From Pelomonas nitida (GTDB lineage: Bacteria > Pseudomonadota > Gammaproteobacteria > Burkholderiales > Burkholderiaceae_C): DNA of 64,000 nt. Numbering within the stretch: the first letter of the stretch is position 1; each line of letters begins with the position of its first letter. The position numbers were made by a program, and so were the translations under genes. The stretch is taken from assembly GCF_043555975.1 (NCBI RefSeq), contig NZ_JBIGIA010000004.1, forward strand, positions 124,001-188,000. The letters run 5' to 3'. The notes below the pieces were generated by a model, which made no database searches, had not been told where the DNA came from, and worked only from the letters and a program-made list of their open reading frames with translations. Of the stretch, positions 7,849 through 16,295 are shown piece after piece.

Positions 7849-8471
7849 CGCTGACGGCGGCGGGCGGCGAGCAGCAGCCCGGCGCCGCCCAGCATCAGCG
7901 CCGCCGAGGCCGGTTCCGGCACGGCCTGCACGCTGACCGACATCTGATAAGGCGCGAACGCCGTGTTCGCGTTGCTGCCGAACAGGGCGCTGTAGTTGCT
8001 GCCGCCGGCCACACCGGTGCCGCTCAGGTCTTGCGACCACGACCATTCGACCGCGCTGGCGCCGAGCGACTCGATCTGCACCCAGTACGTCGTGTCGGCC
8101 GCGAGCGCCACGCCGTGCGTGGGCGTGAAGGTGTAGGCGGCGAAGTGGTTCGTCGCCACCGCCGCGCTGGACAGCGTGCCCAGCGTCGTGAGCAGCGCGC
8201 CGGGCCCGCTGGCACCGTCGCTGTAGAGGCTGACGCGCAGGTCGCCGACGAGGTCGGCACTGTCGCTCTTCAGCAGCGCCGTCACCTGCGTCAACACCAG
8301 GCCCGCCTGCGTGCCGGTGTTGAAGGAGTCGGCCAGCGGGCCGTAGCTCAGCAGCGGGTCGGCGCCGTCGCGCGAGGCGCCGAGGTTGTCGAACAGCGTG
8401 GCGGCGTGGGCCGCGGTCATCGTGGCGGCCAGCATCGCGGCGAGCAGCAGGGGCTTCGAGAGGAAATGCAT
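7845..8471 (-). CDS. PEP-CTERM sorting domain protein
   Basis: The 208-residue protein has a signal peptide (MHFLSKPLLLAAMLAATMTAAHA). It ends with a PEP-CTERM anchor: VPEPASAALMLGGAG, a hydrophobic helix and a basic tail (ARRRQR). The middle is a beta-rich, low-cysteine domain of unknown role (choice-of-anchor type). Family knowledge says such proteins are handled by an exosortase and end up at the surface or in an extracellular matrix; no exosortase gene is in this window. It lies 18 bases after the phospholipase stop and may be co-transcribed with it. Confidence 0.88.
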   Translation of the reverse strand: MHFLSKPLLLAAMLAATMTAAHAATLFDNLGASRDGADPLLSYGPLADSFNTGTQAGLVLTQVTALLKSDSADLVGDLRVSLYSDGASGPGALLTTLGTLSSAAVATNHFAAYTFTPTHGVALAADTTYWVQIESLGASAVEWSWSQDLSGTGVAGGSNYSALFGSNANTAFAPYQMSVSVQAVPEPASAALMLGGAGLLLAARRRQR

Positions 8472-8489
8472 CGTGGGGTCCTGGAAGAG

Positions 8490-10706
8490 TCAGAGCAGCG
8501 GGTCGCTGGTGCCGGCGGCGCCGGTCTCGACGTGGCCCGCGAACTGCGCAACGAAGCGGGTGTCGCCGCCGGCGCTGACGAGCAGGTCGTACCAGCGCGC
8601 GCTGGTCTGCAGCGACCAGTCCGAGCGGAAGCTCGCGCCCGGCTGCAGCAGCTGGTGCGCGGTGGCGCGGGTGTAGCCGTCGGTCACCGTCACGTCGCTG
8701 GCCGTGCTGCCGGCGTTGGTCACGGTCAGCGACACGCCGCCGCTGGCGCGGTCGTAGCTGCAGCGCGCGACGAGGCGCGCGGCGCCCGCAGCCAGGCTGC
8801 CAGCGTAGTGGCGGAAGAAGCCGTTGGGGCCGTGTACCGACAGGTCGTAGGCGGCGCCGGGTGCGGTCCAGCTGTCGGCCAATGTCTTGCCGGCTTCCAC
8901 CGTGTAGCCCCAGGGACCGGTGCCGCCGCCGGCGACGCAGTTGTTGGCCGTGCGCACATGCAGCCAGGCACCGGCCGTGCCGGTGTTGGCGAAGGCGATG
9001 CCGAAGCTGGTGCCGTCGCTGCCGGGTGTCCCGTCGGCCTGCAGCTCGTAGGGCAGCGCGCGCGCCAGCCGCACGCCGTTCTCCTGGGTCGGCATGGCCT
9101 GGTTGGCCGGCACGGTGGGCGTGTAGGTGCCGTACTTCTTGCCGCTGACGACGTCGGCCTGCGGCGGCGCATAGGACGCCGTGCTGGGCAGGCGCGCGGC
9201 CGTTGCGTTGGGCAGCGTGAAGTCGAGCGTGGACGTCAGGTCGCCGCAGACCGCGCGGCGCCACGGCGAGATGTTGGGCTCCATGACGCCGAAGCGCTTC
9301 TCGATGAAGCGGATGATGGACGTGTGGTCGAAGGTCTCGGAGCAGACCCAGCCGCCCTTGCTCCACGGCGAGATGACGAGCATGGGTACGCGCGCACCCA
9401 GGCCGTAGGGGCCGGCGGCGTAGCTGCCCGTGCCGGGGTAGAGCTCGTTGACGGTGCTGACGGTGGACTTGCCCTGTGCGGCCGTTGCCGGCGGCGTCGG
9501 CGCGACGATGTGATCGAAGAAGCCGTCGTTCTCGTCGAAGCAGATGACGAAGACCGTGCGGGCCCAGACCGCCGGGTTGGCCGTCAGCGCGTTCAGCACG
9601 TTCTGGATGTACCAGGTGCCGTAGCTGGTGGGCCAGTTGCTGTGCTCGCTGTAGGCCTCGGGGGCGGCGATCCAGGACACCTGCGGCAGCGTGCCGTTCA
9701 GCACGTCGGCGCGCAGCTGGTCGAACAGCGTGCCGTTGTTGAAGGCGCCGCCGTTGAGCAGGTCGGTGCCGGTGCGGGCGCGTTCGTACAACGCGTCGCC
9801 GGGCTGGGCGTTGCGGTACTGGTTGAAGTACAGCAGCGAGTTGTCACCGTAGTTGCCGATGTAGGGGTTGCTGCCGTCCCAGCCCCAGGAGCCGCCGTCG
9901 TCCAGCCCGTGGCCGATGTCCTGGTAGATCTTCCATGTGACGCCCGCCTGCTGCAGCCGTTCGGGATAGGTCGTCCAGCCGTAGCCGCGTTCGGCGTTGT
10001 TGACGACCGGCCCGTAGGGCGCCGTGCCGTTGCCGGCGTCTGCGCCGCTGGCGTTGAGCGCCAGCGCGCCCGGCGTGCTGCCGGTGTTGGCCACGTTGAG
10101 GCCTCCCGGCAGCGTGCCGTTCTGCCCGCACCAGCCGCTCCACAGGTAGTAGCGGTTGGGGTCGGTCGACGCCATGATGGAGCAGTGGTAGGCGTCGCAG
10201 ATCGTGAAGGCGTCGGCCAGCGCGTAGTAGAACGGGATGTCTGCGCGTTGCAGATAGGCCATCGACACCTTGCCCTTGGCCGGCACCCAGCGGTCGTTGT
10301 GGCCGTTGTTCCAGGCCTTGTGCGCGTCGGCCCAGGCATGCGGCAGGCCGGTCAGGAACTGCTGACCGAGGTTGGCCACCGTCGGATGAAACGGCAGGAT
10401 GGTGGCGGGCGACTGCGTCACGCCGGCCGCGTTCAGGTTGGGCTGCTCGAAGATGGACTTGCCCGAGCCGTACTGCTTCACCGCGCGCGGGTCGTTGTAG
10501 CCGCGCACACCGCGCAGCGTGCCGAAGTAGTGGTCGAACGAGCGGTTCTCCTGCATCAGCACGACGATGTGCTGGACATCGTTGATCGTGCCCGTCGTGC
10601 CTTGCGGCTGGATCGCCAGCGCCTGGCGGATGCTGTCGGGCAGCGCGGCGGTGGCGCCTGCGCCGGCCAGGCCGCGCAGCACGGCGCGGCGGTCCATCGT
10701 TGTCAT
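8490..10706 (-). CDS. Phosphocholine-specific phospholipase C, Tat-exported
   Basis: From ATG 10706 (GAGG upstream) the protein has 738 residues. It begins with a twin-arginine signal (MDRRAVLRGLAGAGATAALP). The phosphoesterase domain follows, with the entry motif VVLMQENRSFDHYFGTLRG and later DENDGFFDHI, which contribute metal-binding and active-site residues in the PlcH/PlcN family. Two C-terminal beta domains (about 530 to the end) match the DUF756 repeats of that family. It should release diacylglycerol and a phospho-headgroup from phospholipids outside the cytoplasm. Length and domain order are normal. No clear Pho box was found upstream. Confidence 0.92.
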   Translation of the reverse strand: MTTMDRRAVLRGLAGAGATAALPDSIRQALAIQPQGTTGTINDVQHIVVLMQENRSFDHYFGTLRGVRGYNDPRAVKQYGSGKSIFEQPNLNAAGVTQSPATILPFHPTVANLGQQFLTGLPHAWADAHKAWNNGHNDRWVPAKGKVSMAYLQRADIPFYYALADAFTICDAYHCSIMASTDPNRYYLWSGWCGQNGTLPGGLNVANTGSTPGALALNASGADAGNGTAPYGPVVNNAERGYGWTTYPERLQQAGVTWKIYQDIGHGLDDGGSWGWDGSNPYIGNYGDNSLLYFNQYRNAQPGDALYERARTGTDLLNGGAFNNGTLFDQLRADVLNGTLPQVSWIAAPEAYSEHSNWPTSYGTWYIQNVLNALTANPAVWARTVFVICFDENDGFFDHIVAPTPPATAAQGKSTVSTVNELYPGTGSYAAGPYGLGARVPMLVISPWSKGGWVCSETFDHTSIIRFIEKRFGVMEPNISPWRRAVCGDLTSTLDFTLPNATAARLPSTASYAPPQADVVSGKKYGTYTPTVPANQAMPTQENGVRLARALPYELQADGTPGSDGTSFGIAFANTGTAGAWLHVRTANNCVAGGGTGPWGYTVEAGKTLADSWTAPGAAYDLSVHGPNGFFRHYAGSLAAGAARLVARCSYDRASGGVSLTVTNAGSTASDVTVTDGYTRATAHQLLQPGASFRSDWSLQTSARWYDLLVSAGGDTRFVAQFAGHVETGAAGTSDPLL

Positions 10707-10912
10707 GTGCGTCCTCGTTGACTGCCGGCGCTGCATGCGCCGTCGTGCGGAAATTCTGGGAACGCTTTGTGGCGCCGTCGTGGCAGTTCCGTGGCAAACC
10801 CGCGTTATGGCGGCGGCTGGTCGCCGGGTGGCATCGCCGCAGAACGCACGCTGCCCGGCTTACGCTTGCGACCCCGACACAATGCTGTCGTTTTTGAAAC
10901 AGACCCGGAACC

Positions 10913-11578
10913 ATGCGCCTGCTCCTCGTCGAAGACGACCCCATGATCGGCGACAGCCTGCGCGAAGCGCTGCGCCGCCAGGGCTATGCGGCCGATTGGG
11001 TACGTGACGGCCTGGCGGCCGATACGGTGCTGGCCAGCGGCGAGCGTTTCGATGCCGTGCTGCTGGACCTCGGCCTGCCCAAGCGCAGCGGCGTGGAGGT
11101 GCTGCGCGCGCTGCGCAGCCGTGGCGACGCGACGCCGGTCATCGTGCTGACCGCGCGCGACGCGACGGCCGACAAGGTCGCGGGCCTGGACGCCGGGGCC
11201 GACGACTACCTCGTCAAGCCCTTCGAACTGGACGAGCTGCTGGCACGGTTGCGGGTGGTGGCGCGGCGTCAGAGTGGGCGCACCGATTCCGCCCTGCAGG
11301 TGGCCGACCTGCGCCTGGACCCGGCCACGCGCGAGGTCACGCGGGCCGGGCGGCCGGTGCTGCTGTCGGCGCGCGAGTTCGCGCTGCTGCAGGCGCTGCT
11401 GGAGCGGCCCGGCGCCATCGTGTCGCGCGCGCAGCTGGAGGACCGCCTCTACGGCTGGGGCGAGGAGCTGGAGAGCAACGCCATCAGCGTCTACATGCAC
11501 CAGCTGCGCAAGAAGCTGGGCGCGGACCTGCTGCACACGGTGCGCGGCTTGGGCTATTACGCGGGCCCCGAGAAATGA
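10913..11578 (+). CDS. OmpR-family response regulator (QseB/PmrA type)
   Basis: The 221-residue regulator has an N-terminal receiver with E7/D8/D9, acceptor D52 (VLLDLGLPKRSG), T in VIVLTARD and K in YLVKPF. A C-terminal winged-helix DNA-binding domain follows (REFALLQALLERPG, then SVYMHQLRKKLG). This pairing is typical of QseB/PmrA/TctD regulators. It is transcribed together with the sensor kinase downstream, across a 210-base gap filled by a repeat element. Signal and targets are unknown. Confidence 0.94.
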   Translation: MRLLLVEDDPMIGDSLREALRRQGYAADWVRDGLAADTVLASGERFDAVLLDLGLPKRSGVEVLRALRSRGDATPVIVLTARDATADKVAGLDAGADDYLVKPFELDELLARLRVVARRQSGRTDSALQVADLRLDPATREVTRAGRPVLLSAREFALLQALLERPGAIVSRAQLEDRLYGWGEELESNAISVYMHQLRKKLGADLLHTVRGLGYYAGPEK

Positions 11579-11796
11579 GGCCCCTCGCGCAAGGCGTACC
11601 TTGGCCGGGACCGCGCTGCGGCCGGAGGTCGCAGCGCTTCGGCAGGCACAACGAGTCCACCGGACTCGCTGTGTCCGGCCTCAGCCCCCGAGGGGACGGC
11701 GATGCTTGCCGGCCAGGCCGGCAAGCACATCGCCAGACGGGCCTGCTTGGGGGCGGCCCGGCGCTCGGCCCGAAAAAGTCACCACGCCATGATTAA
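11575..11796 (+). repeat. Operon-gap repeat, family A, long copy 1
   Basis: This element separates the response regulator and its kinase. It shares long stretches with copies at 26736, 38375 and 47137: CCCCTCGC at the left, GACGGCGATGCT in the middle and GGCCCGGCGCTCGGCCC at the right. The central hairpin has arms TGCTTGCCGGC and GCCGGCAAGCA. An open frame of 73 codons begins at an ATG overlapping the regulator stop (ATGA) and ends 8 bases inside the kinase gene. The kinase start has no clear ribosome site, so coupling is plausible. The long copies (1 and 3) carry an extra block containing TTCGGCAGGCAC. Confidence 0.75.
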
Positions 11797-13117
11797 GAAG
11801 TGGCTCTCCACACTGCGCGGCCGTCTGTTCGCGCTGTTGGCCGTGCTGGGCGCCGTGACGTCGCTGGCGGTGGGCGGGGCCACCTACGTCAGCGTGCGGG
11901 CCGAGGCGGACGCGTTGTTCGACTACCAGCTGCGCCAGACGGCCCTGTCGCTGCGCGACCAGGGACAGGTCGCGCCCGACGAGGCGGCGGTGCTGGCCGA
12001 CCCGAGCTTCGACTATGTCGTGCAGATCTGGTCGCTGCAGGGGCTGTCGCTGTATTCCAGCCGGCCGCAGGGCATGACCGAGCCGTTGCCGGCGCGTGCC
12101 GTGCTGGGTTACTCCAACCTGCGCTTGGGCGGACAGGACTGGCGCGTGTTCGGCGCGGCCACGCCGCTGCGGGTGGTGCAGGTGGCGCAGCCACTGCGTG
12201 TGCGCCAGCGGCTGGCGGCGCTGGCTGCGCTGCGCAGCGTGTTGCCGGTGGCCGTGGCGTTGCCGCTGGTGGCGGCGGCGGTGTGGTGGCTGATTGGCGT
12301 GTCGCTGGCGCCGCTGGCCCGCGTCACGCATGCGGCGCAGGCCCGCGGCGCGACGGCGCTGGAGGCCTTGCCAACGGCCGGCCTGCCCGGCGAGGTGGCG
12401 CCGCTGGTGGACGCCTTCAACGGCCTGCTGGGGCGCCTGGCCGAGGCGTTCGAGACGCAGCGCAGCTTCGTCGCCGATGCGGCCCACGAGTTGCGCTCGC
12501 CGCTGACGGCACTGAAGCTGCAGCTGGGCCTGCTGCGCGACTCGGCGCCGGGGCCCGAGCAGGCTGCGTCCATCGCCCGCTTGCGTGGCGGTATCGACCG
12601 TGCGGTGCGGCTGGTCGAGCAACTGCTGGCCCTGGCGCGGGCGGAGCCCGGGGCGCAGTCGGCGGGCCTGCCGCTGGACCTGGCCGAGCTGGCCCGGCAG
12701 GCCGTGAGCGACGTGCGGCCGCTGGCGGACACCGCCGGCGTCGTGCTGACGCTGACCGCGCCCGACCCGCTGCCGCTCACGGGTGATCCGCAGTCGCTGC
12801 GCGGCGCGCTGCGCAACCTCATCGACAACGCGGTGAAGTACGGGGCGCGCACCGTGCAGGTCGCCGCACTGCGCGGTGAGCGGGGCGCGCCGCTGCTGCG
12901 CGTGGACGACGACGGCCCGGGCATCCCGCCAGAGGCCCGCGAGCGCGTGTTCGACCGCTTCCAGCGCGGCGAGGACGCATCCGTGGAGGGCAGTGGCCTG
13001 GGCCTGGCCATCGTGCGCGCGGCGGCGCGGCAGCAGGGGGCGGTCGTGCAACTGGCGGACGCCCCGCTGGGCGGCTTGCGCGCCGAAATTCGCTGGCCGC
13101 GTGCCGCCCGGTCATGA
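11789..13117 (+). CDS. Sensor histidine kinase (QseC type)
   Basis: From ATG 11789 the protein has 442 residues. Two transmembrane helices flank a periplasmic sensor region of about 120 residues. A linker and the kinase core follow: H box with H233 (FVADAAHELRSPLTALK), N box (LRNLIDNAVKYG), G1 (DDDGPGIPP), F box (FDRFQRG) and G2 (GSGLGLAIV). It should phosphorylate the regulator at 10913. An earlier in-frame start exists inside the repeat element, but it lacks a membrane signal. Its stop overlaps the start of the small protein at 13114. Confidence 0.94.
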   Translation: MIKKWLSTLRGRLFALLAVLGAVTSLAVGGATYVSVRAEADALFDYQLRQTALSLRDQGQVAPDEAAVLADPSFDYVVQIWSLQGLSLYSSRPQGMTEPLPARAVLGYSNLRLGGQDWRVFGAATPLRVVQVAQPLRVRQRLAALAALRSVLPVAVALPLVAAAVWWLIGVSLAPLARVTHAAQARGATALEALPTAGLPGEVAPLVDAFNGLLGRLAEAFETQRSFVADAAHELRSPLTALKLQLGLLRDSAPGPEQAASIARLRGGIDRAVRLVEQLLALARAEPGAQSAGLPLDLAELARQAVSDVRPLADTAGVVLTLTAPDPLPLTGDPQSLRGALRNLIDNAVKYGARTVQVAALRGERGAPLLRVDDDGPGIPPEARERVFDRFQRGEDASVEGSGLGLAIVRAAARQQGAVVQLADAPLGGLRAEIRWPRAARS

Positions 13118-13530
13118 GGCGATCGCGGCGTATCGGGGCGGTGCTGGGCGGCGTGGGGCTGCTGGTGGGGCTGGCCTGGCTCGCGCATTCACCCGGTGAG
13201 GGCCTGTGCGACACCACGGTGCTGCGCGAGCTGCCGTCACCGTCGGCGCGCTTCAAGGCCGTGCTTTTGTCGCGCGACTGCGGTGCAACGACAGGCTTCA
13301 ACCGCCATGTGCAGGTCTTGCGCGCCACAGAAACGCTGGGCGACGACTCGCCTTTTGTGATCGACGACGACCATGGCAAGTCCACGCTGGACGTGGAGAT
13401 GCGCTGGGACAGCGACGCCCGTCTCGTCGTGCATCACGACGCGCAGGCCCGGGTGTTCCGCGCCGAGCATTCGGCACGCGGCGTGGCGATGCGCTACGAG
13501 CCCTTGCTGCGGGCGGACGTTCCGCGCTAG
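13114..13530 (+). CDS. Small secreted or membrane-anchored protein of unknown function
   Basis: The 138-residue protein starts in an ATGA overlap with the histidine kinase and is therefore likely made with it. It has one N-terminal hydrophobic segment (IGAVLGGVGLLVGLAWLA). A compact domain follows with two cysteines (GLCDTT and RDCGATTG) and the phrase LPSPSARFKAVLLSRDCGATTGF; I have seen this kind of sequence only in uncharacterised proteobacterial proteins. It may be periplasmic and influence the sensor, but that is inference. Its stop overlaps the convergent hydrolase gene. Confidence 0.8.
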   Translation: MRRSRRIGAVLGGVGLLVGLAWLAHSPGEGLCDTTVLRELPSPSARFKAVLLSRDCGATTGFNRHVQVLRATETLGDDSPFVIDDDHGKSTLDVEMRWDSDARLVVHHDAQARVFRAEHSARGVAMRYEPLLRADVPR

Positions 13531-14132
13531 CGCAGGTGCGCCGCAATCAACGCGGCCACACGCTCGGGCTGCTCCAGCGCCAGGCTGTGCGTGCCACCGG
13601 GCACAACATGCAGGGTCGCATTCGGCAGCCGTGACGCGAGGTATTCGCCGGCGGCCACCGGGCTGATGGCGTCCTCATCGCCCCAGATCAGCAGCACCGG
13701 CATGCGCAGCCGGGCCAGCTCGTCGGTCAGGTCGGGCGGCGGTGCCAGGGCCCAGGCCGGCGTGGCCGGGAAGGACTGCAGGAAGCCGGGGCGCCAGTCC
13801 GTGGCGCCGTGGCGGCGCACGTCGAAGCCGCCGGACGTGGCCACGAGCACGAGGTGCGTGACGAGTTCGGGGTGCCGTGCCGCCAACTGAATGGCCAGCA
13901 CGCCGCCCATCGACTGCGCCACGACGGCGGTGGGCCGCGTCAGCGCCTGCGCTGCCCGTGCGAGCAGATCGTCCGGCCCGTTGACGTCGGCGGACGCGGG
14001 CTGCCGGCCCAGGCCGGGATAGCTGACGAAGGTGTTGACGCTGCCGGTGGGCAGCAGCTCGGCGACGGGCCGCCAGAACGCGCCGTCGCCGGTGATGCCC
14101 GGCAGGAAAAGCAGATGAGAGGTCTCGCGCAT
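13527..14132 (-). CDS. Alpha/beta-fold hydrolase
   Basis: From ATG 14132 the product has 201 residues. It shows the alpha/beta-hydrolase pattern: oxyanion region FLPGITGDG, nucleophile elbow with S74 (VVAQSMGGVLA), a catalytic aspartate in WGDEDAISP, and a C-terminal histidine in GGTHSLALEQP. The substrate is not evident. An upstream extension to 14249 is in frame but overlaps the divergent LysE leader. The gene stands alone between convergent and divergent neighbours. Confidence 0.88.
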   Translation of the reverse strand: MRETSHLLFLPGITGDGAFWRPVAELLPTGSVNTFVSYPGLGRQPASADVNGPDDLLARAAQALTRPTAVVAQSMGGVLAIQLAARHPELVTHLVLVATSGGFDVRRHGATDWRPGFLQSFPATPAWALAPPPDLTDELARLRMPVLLIWGDEDAISPVAAGEYLASRLPNATLHVVPGGTHSLALEQPERVAALIAAHLR

Positions 14133-14247
14133 GGTGGCTGCATCATCGTGGACACCGGCTGTGTGGGTCTCGGCACTGATACAGCACGCTGCGGCGGCAT
14201 CCCCGCTGCCCCTTCCCGGGCGCGTCGGCACCCGCTGCAATGCCGGC

Positions 14248-14832
14248 ATGAACGAGCTGCTGCCCTTGCTGACCTACTGCGCGCTGATGTCCGGCACGCC
14301 TGGCCCCAACAACATGATGCTGGTGGCCAGCGGCGCGCACCACGGCTACCGCAGAACGCTGCCGGCCATCCTGGGTATCAACGCCGGTGGGGCGGTGCAG
14401 ACCTTCGTGACCTGCCTGGGCCTGGGGGCGCTGTTCCTGGCCTGGCCGCCCGCGCACCTGGCGCTGAAGCTGGCCGGCACGGCCTACATGCTGGTGCTGG
14501 CGTGGAAGCTGGCCGGCAGCCCGGCCGCGCAGGAGCGGCCGCCGCAGCGCGTGGGGTTCGGCGAGGCGGCGCTGTTCCAGGCCGTGAACCCCAAGAGCTG
14601 GATCAAGGCCGTCACCATCGCGTCGGTGTTCATGCCGGCCGGCATGGGCGTGGTGGCGGGGGCCTTGCTCGTCAGCGGCATCGGCGCGCTGGTGGGCTTT
14701 CCGTGCATCTCGATGTGGGCGCTGTTCGGCGCGTGGATCGGCCGCTTCCTGAAGAGCCCGGCGCGGCGGCGCGTGTTCAATGCCATCATGGCCGCCTCCC
14801 TGGCCGTGCTGGCCGTCACCTTGATGTGCTGA
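14248..14832 (+). CDS. LysE-family amino-acid exporter
   Basis: The 194-residue membrane protein has the RhtB/LysE hallmark GTPGPNNMML near the N terminus and about six hydrophobic segments. These proteins export amino acids or related compounds. It is joined to the MocR-type regulator by a TGATG overlap, so the two are co-translated. That pairing suggests the regulator senses the exported compound (inference). Confidence 0.9.
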   Translation: MNELLPLLTYCALMSGTPGPNNMMLVASGAHHGYRRTLPAILGINAGGAVQTFVTCLGLGALFLAWPPAHLALKLAGTAYMLVLAWKLAGSPAAQERPPQRVGFGEAALFQAVNPKSWIKAVTIASVFMPAGMGVVAGALLVSGIGALVGFPCISMWALFGAWIGRFLKSPARRRVFNAIMAASLAVLAVTLMC

Positions 14833-16295
14833 TGTTCTCGCTGGATCGCGACTCCTCCACGCCGCTGGCCGACCAGATCGAGCAGCGCCTGCATGCGCTC
14901 ATCCTCGCCACGCAGCTGCCGCCCGGTGCGCGGCTGACGTCCATCCGCCAGCTGGCCACGCAACTGGGCGTCAGCCCCAACACGGTGGTGACGGCCTATG
15001 ACCGGCTGGTGGCGGCCGGCCTCATCGATGCGCGCGGCACGGCCGGGTTCTACGTGGCCGAGGGGCCGGCCAACGCGATGCCCGACGCGGCGCGCGTGGA
15101 GGCCGGCGAGGAGCAGGAGGCCGTCTGGCTGGCCCAGCAGGCCAACGACCAGAAGGCCGGCGTCTTGCTGGCCAGCAGCGGGGCCTTGCCCGCGAGCTGG
15201 CTGGAAGACGCCGTGCCCGCCGCCGCAGTGCAGCGGGGCCTGGCGCGCGCCCAGGCCGGCATGGCCTCGCGCTGCCCGCCGCAGGGCCTGCCCGAGCTGC
15301 GGGAGCGCATTGCGATGCTGCTGCGCGGCCAGGGCATCGCCGTGGACGCGGGGCGCGTGCTGACGACTTACGGCGGCACCCAGGCCATCGACCTGATCTG
15401 CCGCGCCTTTCTGCGGCCGGGCGACGCGGTGGCCGTGGAGACGCCGGGTTATTTCCTGCTGTTCGACCGCCTGCGCCAGGCCGGCGTGACCATCGTGCCA
15501 GTGCCGCGCCGGCATGACGGCATCGACCTGCAGGCGCTCGACGCCGCCTGCGCGGCGCACCGCCCGCGGCTGCTGTTCATCCAGAGCGTGCTGCACAACC
15601 CCACCGGCTGGGGCAGCACGGCCGCCAACCTGCACCGCGTGCTGATGCTGGCGCAGCGCCACGGCCTGCTGATCGCCGAAGACGACGTGCAGGGGCACTT
15701 TCACCCCGGCACGCCAAACACGCCCACGCGGCTGGCGCAGCTGTCGGGGCTGGACGGCGTCATCTACTACTCCAGCTTCGCCAAGGCCATGAGCCCGGCG
15801 CTGCGCATGGGCTACATGGCCGCCGAGCCGGCGCTGATCAAGGCGCTGCTGCGCGAGAAGATCGTCTCGGTGCTGACGACGGCGGCACTCAATGAATACG
15901 TGCTGCTGGAAGTGCTGGCCGCCGGTCGCTGGCGCAAGCACCTGGACCGTCTGCAGCAACGCCTGGCCCAGGCGCGCGGCGCGGCCACGCGGCAGTTGCG
16001 GGAGGCCGGCGTGCTGCTGGACCACCCGGGCGAGGGCGGGCTGTTCCTGTGGGGCGCGCTGCCGGCCGGCGTGGACGTGGACGCGCTGGTGAAGGACGCC
16101 TTCCGCAACGGCATTCTGCTGGTGCGTGGCGCCACTTTTGCGGCAGACGGCGCCCGCGACGCGCACCTGCGATTCAACGTCGCGTTCGCCCAGCCGCCCC
16201 GGCTGGCCCAGTACCTGCGTGAGCAGCTCAGCGCCGGTGCCAGCACACAGCGTGCGCTGGAACGCGCGCGCAGCGCGGCACTCAGAAGTACTTGA
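14832..16295 (+). CDS. MocR/PdxR-type regulator (GntR HTH fused to aminotransferase fold)
   Basis: The 487-residue protein has a GntR winged HTH (about 1-75: LTSIRQLATQLGVSPNTVVTAYDRL). A fold-type I aminotransferase-like domain follows, with the PLP lysine at K318 (SSFAKAMSPALRMGY) and the family phrases TYGGTQAIDLI and HNPTGWG. MocR proteins bind PLP and an amino-group ligand and control nearby genes. Its start overlaps the LysE-type exporter stop by one base. Its end overlaps the convergent membrane protein by 14 bases. It likely regulates the exporter. Confidence 0.92.
   Translation: MFSLDRDSSTPLADQIEQRLHALILATQLPPGARLTSIRQLATQLGVSPNTVVTAYDRLVAAGLIDARGTAGFYVAEGPANAMPDAARVEAGEEQEAVWLAQQANDQKAGVLLASSGALPASWLEDAVPAAAVQRGLARAQAGMASRCPPQGLPELRERIAMLLRGQGIAVDAGRVLTTYGGTQAIDLICRAFLRPGDAVAVETPGYFLLFDRLRQAGVTIVPVPRRHDGIDLQALDAACAAHRPRLLFIQSVLHNPTGWGSTAANLHRVLMLAQRHGLLIAEDDVQGHFHPGTPNTPTRLAQLSGLDGVIYYSSFAKAMSPALRMGYMAAEPALIKALLREKIVSVLTTAALNEYVLLEVLAAGRWRKHLDRLQQRLAQARGAATRQLREAGVLLDHPGEGGLFLWGALPAGVDVDALVKDAFRNGILLVRGATFAADGARDAHLRFNVAFAQPPRLAQYLREQLSAGASTQRALERARSAALRST

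Noticed and set aside
8031..10721. An 896-codon plus-strand frame opposite the phospholipase C gene
   Set aside because: Same reason: composition-driven shadow, no recognisable motif, and the minus-strand protein has a full family match.
10707..10912. A Pho box controlling the phospholipase C gene
   Set aside because: TGGCAGTTCCGTGGCAAAC was considered, but the spacing and bases do not match the CTGTCAT-type direct repeat well enough.
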